NCBI GenBank assembly: GCA_003246795.1
Contig: QKCS01000029.1
Span: 1-9,485 of the forward strand
Direction: 5' to 3'
From: Alphaproteobacteria bacterium
Lineage (GTDB): Bacteria > Pseudomonadota > Alphaproteobacteria > Micropepsales > Micropepsaceae
DNA length: 9,485 nt
Positions 1 to 4,439 of this stretch are shown here, piece after piece. The notes under the pieces were generated by a model. That model did no database searches. It was not told the DNA's origin and was given only the letters and a program-made list of their open reading frames with translations. Numbering within the stretch: the first letter of the stretch is position 1; every line of letters starts with the position of its first letter. The translations under genes and the position numbers were made by a program.

Positions 1-897
1 GACGGATTGCGGCCCGTCCAAGACGGCATCGGTCACTTCCTCGCCGCGATGCGCGGGCAAGCAGTGCATGAAAATCGCGTCCTTGTCCGCAGCCGCCATC
101 AGCTTCTCGTCCACCCGATAACGCGCGAGCGAGTTGTGGCGCGAGCGGGTGCCGCCCTCGCCCAGCTGGTCCGTTTCCGACATCTGCACCCACGTGTCCG
201 TCACGACGGCGGCCGCGCCCGACACGGCATCGACCGGATCGCGCACCAGATGGACGCGCCCACCCTCCTGCTTCGCCCACGCCATTACGCGCGAATCCGG
301 CGAAAGCTCCGGCGGACAGGCCACGCGCAACTCGAAGCCGAAACGCACGGCCGCGTGGATCCACGACGCACAGACATTGTTGCCGGCGCCGGACCAAGTC
401 ACGACTTTGCCCGCGATCGGTCCGCGATGTTCCTCGAACGTCATGACGTCGGCCATCAGCTGGCAGGGGTGCGTCTTGTCGGTGAGCCCGTTGATTACAG
501 GCACGCTCGCATGTTGCGCCAATTCGACGAGGCTTTGATGACGCTTCGTACGCAGCATGATCGCGTCGACATAGCGCGACAAAACCTGCGCCGTGTCGCC
601 GACGGTCTCGCCGTGACCGAACTGCATGTCGCGCCCGTCGAGGAACATCGTATCGCCGCCGAGTTGCTTCATGCCCACCTCGAACGAGATGCGCGTGCGC
701 GTCGACGGCTTCTCGAAGATGAGCGCAAGCATGCGGCCTTTGAGCGGCGTCGCGTCGTCGGCCTCGCCCTTCGGACGGCCCTGGCGCGCGGTCTTCGTGC
801 GCTTCGCGTGGTCGATCAGCTTGCGCAGCGTCGCGGCGTCGAACGCGTCCAGGTCCAAGAAATGTTTGGCGGTCAAGACGGTCGTAGGCGCATTCAT
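1..897 (-). CDS. argF: Ornithine carbamoyltransferase, 3' end cut by window edge
   Basis: Cytoplasmic enzyme that joins ornithine and carbamoyl phosphate to make citrulline in arginine synthesis. The visible 299 residues carry the whole family signature. The carbamoyl-phosphate loop FEKPSTRTR is at about 61-69, HPCQ at 143-146, DTWVQM at about 234-239 and the catalytic HCLP at 278-281. The sequence breaks off after DGPQSV, which in the family is followed by roughly 10-25 more residues, so only the tail is missing. The start is the ATG at 897-895, which overlaps the argD stop as ATGA, so translation is probably coupled to argD. About 20 extra residues at 36-55 (charged, RQGRPKGEADD) precede the phosphate loop; longer N-terminal segments of this kind occur in alphaproteobacterial forms. 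The alternative, a catabolic OTCase, is less likely given the neighbour argD. Confidence 0.96.
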   Translation of the reverse strand, partial: MNAPTTVLTAKHFLDLDAFDAATLRKLIDHAKRTKTARQGRPKGEADDATPLKGRMLALIFEKPSTRTRISFEVGMKQLGGDTMFLDGRDMQFGHGETVGDTAQVLSRYVDAIMLRTKRHQSLVELAQHASVPVINGLTDKTHPCQLMADVMTFEEHRGPIAGKVVTWSGAGNNVCASWIHAAVRFGFELRVACPPELSPDSRVMAWAKQEGGRVHLVRDPVDAVSGAAAVVTDTWVQMSETDQLGEGGTRSRHNSLARYRVDEKLMAAADKDAIFMHCLPAHRGEEVTDAVLDGPQSV

Positions 898-2090
898 TTC
901 GCGGCGTCCTTCGTCGGGCGGTGTGTAAGGCTCGCGCAGGCGTCGTTCAAAATACCGATCGCCTCGCGCACGTGATCTTCGGTGATGGTGAGCGGCGGCA
1001 CCAAACGCACGACGTTGTCACCCGCGCCCACAACCAGCATGCCGCGTTCGCGTAGCGCGGTGACGAGTTCGGTGTTCGCAACTTTGCACTTGAGGCCGAG
1101 CAGCAGACCCTGCCCGCGCACGTCTTCGATCGCGTCGCGGTTCTTGTCCACGACCATCGCAAGCTGTTGCTTGAGGTAATTCCCAATCTGCTCGACGCGC
1201 GCGACGAACGCCGGCTCGAACACGATGTCGAGAACCGCGTTCGCGACCGCCATCGCCAGCGGATTGCCGCCGAACGTCGAACCGTGCACGCCCGCCGTCA
1301 TGCCGGTTGCAGCACGCTCCGTCGCCAAACACGCGCCGACCGGGAAGCCGCCGCCAAGCGCTTTGGCGATCGCCATGATGTCGGGCGTGATGCCGGACCA
1401 TTCGTGCGCAAAGAGCTTGCCGGTGCGCGCCATGCCGCTTTGCACTTCGTCGAGCACCAGAAGCAAACCGTGCTCGTCACACAGACTGCGCAGCGCGCGC
1501 ATCGTTTCGCGCGGCACCGCGCGAACGCCGCCCTCGCCTTGAATCGGTTCGATGAGAACGCCGGCGGTTTGCGGTCCGATCATTTTCTTGACCGCCGCAA
1601 GATCGCCGAACGCAACTTGGTCGAACCCGTCGACCAGCGGGCCGAACCCTTCGAGATATTTCTTCTGCCCGCCCGCCGCGATCGTCGCGAGCGTGCGTCC
1701 ATGGAAGGCGCCCTCGAACGTGATCAGCCGATAACGCTCGGGCTCGCCGCGCGCCGCATGATACTTGCGCGCCATTTTGATCGAGCACTCGAGCGCCTCC
1801 GCGCCCGAATTGCAGAAGAACACGGTGTCCGCGAACGTCGCGGCGACGAGGCGTTCCGCGAGTCTTCGCTGCCCCGGCACTTCGAACAGATTCGACGTAT
1901 GCCAAAGCTTGCCCGCCTGATCCGTCAGCGCGGCGACGAGATGTGGATGCGCGTGGCCGAGCGCGTTCACGGCGATCCCCGCCGTGAAGTCCAAGAACTT
2001 TCGGCCGTCCGTCGAAAACAGATACGGCCCCTCGCCCCTCTCGAACGCGACAGGCGCCCGAGCATAGGTCGGCAAAACCGGTGCGATCAC
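894..2090 (-). CDS. argD: Acetylornithine aminotransferase (PLP-dependent class III)
   Basis: Converts N-acetylglutamate semialdehyde to N-acetylornithine with glutamate as amino donor; the same enzyme often serves as succinyldiaminopimelate aminotransferase in lysine synthesis. At 398 residues it has the usual family length. Visible landmarks are the cofactor phosphate site NSGAEA (94-99), the PLP-ring aspartate in VLDEVQSGMARTG (D214), the Schiff-base lysine in AIAKALGGG (K243) and HGSTFGGNPLA (269-279). The open frame continues upstream to 2219, but I place the start at the GTG at 2090-2088. GAAGGA lies just upstream at proper spacing, the family begins near here (IAPVLPTYAR), and the extension would run through the divergent promoter region. 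The stop overlaps argF by 4 bases, giving an argD-argF operon. Confidence 0.95.
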   Translation of the reverse strand: MIAPVLPTYARAPVAFERGEGPYLFSTDGRKFLDFTAGIAVNALGHAHPHLVAALTDQAGKLWHTSNLFEVPGQRRLAERLVAATFADTVFFCNSGAEALECSIKMARKYHAARGEPERYRLITFEGAFHGRTLATIAAGGQKKYLEGFGPLVDGFDQVAFGDLAAVKKMIGPQTAGVLIEPIQGEGGVRAVPRETMRALRSLCDEHGLLLVLDEVQSGMARTGKLFAHEWSGITPDIMAIAKALGGGFPVGACLATERAATGMTAGVHGSTFGGNPLAMAVANAVLDIVFEPAFVARVEQIGNYLKQQLAMVVDKNRDAIEDVRGQGLLLGLKCKVANTELVTALRERGMLVVGAGDNVVRLVPPLTITEDHVREAIGILNDACASLTHRPTKDAAK

Positions 2091-2138
2091 GGAATGTCCT
2101 TCGCAGGCGCGGAAATCATGGGTTTTCGCGCGGTTGGC

Positions 2139-2168
2139 AGTATTTGGGGCCCGGTCCCCGTATGTCAA
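2139..2168 (-). promoter_or_regulatory. Candidate sigma-70 promoter for argD-argF
   Basis: On the minus strand a perfect -35 TTGACA (2168-2163) is followed after 18 bases by AATACT (2144-2139), which matches four of six positions of the -10 consensus. Transcription would start near 2132, leaving a leader of about 40 bases before the argD GTG. The spacer holds a near-perfect palindrome, GGGGCCCGGTCCCC on the plus strand (2146-2159), with one mismatched pair. It could be an operator, or simply GC-rich chance. No regulator can be named. Confidence 0.4.
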
Positions 2169-2185
2169 CGCGGCCAGCCCTATCG

Positions 2186-2193
2186 TTAACCAT
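2186..2193 (+). promoter_or_regulatory. Candidate CtrA half-site TTAACCAT, distal copy
   Basis: Exact TTAACCAT, the octamer half-site reported for the cell-cycle regulator CtrA in Caulobacter. It lies about 55 bases upstream of the candidate gcrA -35 and just upstream of the argD -35 on the other strand, so it could act on either gene. An exact copy also occurs inside the MFS-kinase coding region (6094-6101), so one copy alone would be weak evidence. Confidence 0.4.
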
Positions 2194-2248
2194 CGTGGTC
2201 GGCCAACAACAATCCCCAATAACTACATCTGGTATCGGTCATATCATC

Positions 2249-2276
2249 TTGTGGAGTCTTAGCTTCTGCATACTAT
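2249..2276 (+). promoter_or_regulatory. Candidate gcrA promoter with GAGTC in the spacer
   Basis: TTGTGG (2249-2254) and TACTAT (2271-2276) are separated by 16 bases and resemble -35 and -10 elements. A GAGTC site (2254-2258) sits at the upstream edge of the spacer. In Caulobacter, GcrA acts with sigma-70 at promoters that carry methylated GAnTC near the -10/-35 region, so autoregulation or methylation control of gcrA is conceivable. Transcription would start near 2283, with a leader of about 40 bases. Confidence 0.4.
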
Positions 2277-2284
2277 ACCTCGTC

Positions 2285-2292
2285 TTAACCAT
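2285..2292 (+). promoter_or_regulatory. Candidate CtrA half-site TTAACCAT, at the gcrA start point
   Basis: A second exact TTAACCAT, 8 bases downstream of the proposed -10 and therefore at or just after the expected transcription start. That is a position where a bound protein would block transcription. CtrA is known to repress gcrA in Caulobacter, which makes the placement meaningful. Binding here is inferred. Confidence 0.45.
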
Positions 2293-2307
2293 GCCTGCCC
2301 GCGTGTT

Positions 2308-2314
2308 GGAGGAA
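2308..2314 (+). promoter_or_regulatory. gcrA ribosome binding site overlapped by a GAATC site
   Basis: GGAGGAA lies 8 bases before the gcrA ATG and fixes the start. Its last three bases are part of GAATC (2312-2316), a second potential CcrM methylation site in this intergenic region. Confidence 0.75.
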
Positions 2315-2322
2315 TCATCTAT

Positions 2323-2799
2323 ATGGGTTGGACGGACGAGCGTGTGGAGCAGCTCAAACAGCTTTGGGCAGAAGGACTGAGCGCCAGTCAGATTGCGCGT
2401 CAGCTGGGCGGGGTCACCCGCAACGCCGTCATTGGAAAGGTCCACAGACTTGGACTTGCCGGCCGCGCCACGCCGGCCCGCGCCGAACGTCCGCGTCTTC
2501 AGGTCGCACGCCGCGTCGCCCGTCCGCGCCCCGCGCCGGTAATCCAAGTGCCGATCGTCGAGAAGGATCCGATCGTCGACGAATTCGGCCGCAAGACGAC
2601 CGTGCTCACGATCTCCGATCGCATGTGCAAATGGCCGATCGGCGATCCTTCGACCGCCGAATTCCACTTCTGCGGTCACCCGCCGAAACCGGGCTCGCCC
2701 TATTGCGAAGCGCACTGCGTGAAGGCGTTCCAGCCCACGCAAAGCCGCCGAGACCGCGAGCGCGACCGCGAGTTTCGCCGTTATCTGGCGAATAGCTGA
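2323..2799 (+). CDS. gcrA: GcrA cell cycle regulator
   Basis: DNA-binding global regulator that associates with sigma-70 RNA polymerase and stimulates promoters carrying CcrM-methylated GAnTC sites; in Caulobacter it activates ctrA among many genes. The 158-residue product has the diagnostic N-terminus MGWTDERVEQLKQLW with a helix-turn-helix-like stretch (about 18-45, SASQIARQLG and TRNAVIGKVHRLGL). A basic, proline-rich linker follows (about 48-80), then the conserved C-terminal core with CKWPIGDP (102-109), FHFCG (114-118) and YCEAHC (127-132). The C102, C117, C128 and H131 pattern could bind a metal, which is inference. The C-terminus is strongly charged (RRDRERDREFRR). The ATG at 2323 is preceded by GGAGGAA. 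The gene stands alone, divergent from argD and convergent with phoB. Confidence 0.96.
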   Translation: MGWTDERVEQLKQLWAEGLSASQIARQLGGVTRNAVIGKVHRLGLAGRATPARAERPRLQVARRVARPRPAPVIQVPIVEKDPIVDEFGRKTTVLTISDRMCKWPIGDPSTAEFHFCGHPPKPGSPYCEAHCVKAFQPTQSRRDRERDREFRRYLANS

Positions 2800-2822
2800 C
2801 GCATCCGAACCACTGAGCATTC

Positions 2823-2853
2823 AAGAGCCTGCCCAATAGGGCGGGCCCTTTTT
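2823..2853 (+). terminator. Rho-independent terminator after gcrA
   Basis: An 8-base-pair stem GCCTGCCC / GGGCGGGC (2827-2834 with 2839-2846, one G-U pair) closes an AATA loop and is followed by CCTTTTT. It lies 24 bases after the gcrA stop. In the opposite direction there is no good T-run after the stem, so it probably ends only gcrA transcription, although the stem may also help to stop transcripts from phoB. Confidence 0.8.
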
Positions 2854-2864
2854 ATATCAGCGGT

Positions 2865-3608
2865 CTAGTTTCTGAAGGACTCGTCGAGCGCGTAGCCCGC
2901 CGAACGCACCGTGCGGATCGGGTCGGGTTGGCCCGGCTCGTTCAGAGCCTTGCGCAAGCGGCCGATGTGAACGTCGACGGTGCGGGCATCCACATAAACG
3001 CCGGACCCCCAAACAGCGTCCAGGAGCTGCTCGCGGCTGAATACGCGTCCTGGATGCTGCATGAAGTGATCGAGCAGCCGGTATTCCGTCGGCCCCAAGT
3101 GAATGTCCTTGTTGCCGCGCTTCACGCGATGCGCGGTTCGATCGATCGTCACGTCGCCGAACGCCACGACATCCTCGGCGAACGCCGGCCGGATGCGCCG
3201 CATGACGGCGCGGATGCGCGCCAACAACTCGGTCATCGAGAACGGCTTGGTGATGTAGTCGTCGGCCCCCGTATCGAGCCCGCGCACGCGGTCGGTTTCC
3301 TCGCCGCGCGCCGTCAGCATGATGATCGGCACGTTCCGCGTTTCGACGCGCCCGCGCAAACGGCGGCAAACCTCGATCCCCGATACGCGCGGCAGCATCC
3401 AGTCCAGAATGACGAGGTCGGGCGTGTCCTCGTTCGCCAGCATCAGCGCCTCGTCGCCGTCGCGCGCCTCCAACGCCCGATAGCCTTCCTTTTCGAGGTT
3501 GTAGCGAAGCAACGTCGTCAGCGGCGCCTCGTCCTCCGCGATGAGGATCAAGGGCCGCTTCGGCGTCGCTTGGCGAAGCGTGGTCGTGCTGCTGTCAGTG
3601 CTTGTCAT
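2865..3608 (-). CDS. phoB: Phosphate regulon response regulator PhoB (OmpR family)
   Basis: Transcription factor activated by phosphorylation from PhoR; it binds PHO boxes upstream of phosphate-starvation genes. The 247-residue product has a receiver domain (about 19-137) with the acidic pocket E25-D26, phosphoacceptor D69 in LVILDWMLP, T99 and K121 in ITKPF. A winged-helix DNA-binding domain follows (about 147-243: LGPTEYRLL, SREQLLDAVWG, VDVHIGRLRKAL, IRTVRSAGYAL). The start is the ATG at 3608-3606, inside the last codons of phoU. The open frame extends further, to 3731, but the extra 41 codons only overlie phoU and do not resemble the family. No clear ribosome binding site is visible, so translation is probably coupled to phoU. 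About 17 residues precede the receiver, slightly longer than enterobacterial PhoB. Confidence 0.95.
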   Translation of the reverse strand: MTSTDSSTTTLRQATPKRPLILIAEDEAPLTTLLRYNLEKEGYRALEARDGDEALMLANEDTPDLVILDWMLPRVSGIEVCRRLRGRVETRNVPIIMLTARGEETDRVRGLDTGADDYITKPFSMTELLARIRAVMRRIRPAFAEDVVAFGDVTIDRTAHRVKRGNKDIHLGPTEYRLLDHFMQHPGRVFSREQLLDAVWGSGVYVDARTVDVHIGRLRKALNEPGQPDPIRTVRSAGYALDESFRN

Positions 3609-4314
3609 TGGGGACGACGTTCGTTGTTGACGTGATATCGCTCTTGGGCCGTTCGTCGCCGAGGCGCGTGGCCGTCGCCACGTAGTGCACGGTCTCCGCG
3701 ATGTTGGTCGCGTGATCGCCGATGCGCTCAAAGTTCTTGGCGATGAACAGCAAATGGGTCGAAGGCCCGATCTTGCGCGGGTCTTCCATCATGTAGGTCA
3801 GCAATTCGCGGAAGAGCGAATTGTAGACCTCGTCGATCTCTCCGTCGCGCTTCCAAACCGTGACCGCGGCGTTGGCGTCGCGCTTGGCGTAGGCGTCGAG
3901 AACGCTCTTGAGCTGCGCCAACGCCTGACGTCCCATCCGCGCCAGTCCCTGCGTCAGATGCTGATCCGGCGCGTCGCGCGAAATGACGAGCGCGCGTTTG
4001 GCGACGTTCTTGGCAAGATCGCCGATACGCTCCAAATCGGCCGAGATCTTGAGCGCCGCAAGCGTCTCGCGAAGGTCGAGCGCCATCGGCTGACGCAGTG
4101 CCAGCAATTGCACCGCCTGATGTTCGATCTGCGCCTCCAGCTGGTCGATGCGCGTGTCCATCGCGACCGTCTGTTCGGCGAGCGGCACGTCCCGGCGTGA
4201 AACGGCGTCGATCGCGTTGGCGAGTTGCGTCTCGCACAGACCGCCCATCTGGACGATCGCCGTGCTCAGCGCTTCCAACTGATCGTGGAAGGACTTGACG
4301 ATATGTTCCGACAT
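3595..4314 (-). CDS. phoU: Phosphate signalling regulator PhoU
   Basis: Cytoplasmic all-helical protein that links phosphate transport (PstB) to the PhoR kinase and keeps the regulon off when phosphate is plentiful. The 239-residue product is of family length and consists of two related three-helix units. Each has the metal-binding signature E-R-I-G-D: residues 95-99 (ADLERIGDLAKN) and 196-200 (NFERIGDHATN). I choose the ATG at 4314-4312 because the family begins with M..HIV and a GAGGCGGA sequence lies just upstream. The frame could also begin at ATG 4356 or TTG 4371. It overlaps phoB by 14 bases. The gene for its usual partner PstB is not adjacent, which is unusual among rhizobial pho loci. 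Confidence 0.95.
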   Translation of the reverse strand: MSEHIVKSFHDQLEALSTAIVQMGGLCETQLANAIDAVSRRDVPLAEQTVAMDTRIDQLEAQIEHQAVQLLALRQPMALDLRETLAALKISADLERIGDLAKNVAKRALVISRDAPDQHLTQGLARMGRQALAQLKSVLDAYAKRDANAAVTVWKRDGEIDEVYNSLFRELLTYMMEDPRKIGPSTHLLFIAKNFERIGDHATNIAETVHYVATATRLGDERPKSDITSTTNVVPNDKH

Positions 4315-4419
4315 TTCCGCCTCGTACGTGACAGCGTTTGCGCGCGTCGTGATCATAGTCGGGCGGCTCAAATTCCTGATGAAACCGCGCCCGATCTATG
4401 TGTTTTGCGCAGAGCTAAT

Positions 4420-4437
4420 ATGACAATGCAATGAAGG
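4420..4437 (-). promoter_or_regulatory. Candidate PHO box upstream of phoU-phoB
   Basis: On the minus strand CCTTCATTGCATTGTCAT matches the two 7-base repeats of the PHO box (CTGTCAT, 4-base spacer, CTGTCAT) at 5/7 and 6/7 positions. It lies 105 bases before the phoU ATG and begins two bases after the kinase stop codon. This suggests PhoB-activated, autoregulated transcription of phoU-phoB independent of the kinase gene. No convincing -10 hexamer was found downstream. The 125-base region holds no other clear signal. Confidence 0.4.
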
Positions 4438-4439
4438 AT

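Noticed and set aside
7..975. Plus-strand open frame of 322 codons opposite argF
   Set aside because: Antisense shadow in GC-rich DNA: the minus frame has all OTCase motifs, and the plus-strand product is arginine- and histidine-rich with no recognisable family.
2091..2219. N-terminal extension of ArgD by 43 residues
   Set aside because: The extension crosses the proposed argD promoter, has no family resemblance, and a well-spaced GAAGGA precedes the GTG at 2090.
2239..2820. Minus-strand open frame of 193 codons opposite gcrA
   Set aside because: It covers the gcrA coding region, its promoter and the intergenic CtrA-like sites. The product is low-complexity and resembles no family I know.
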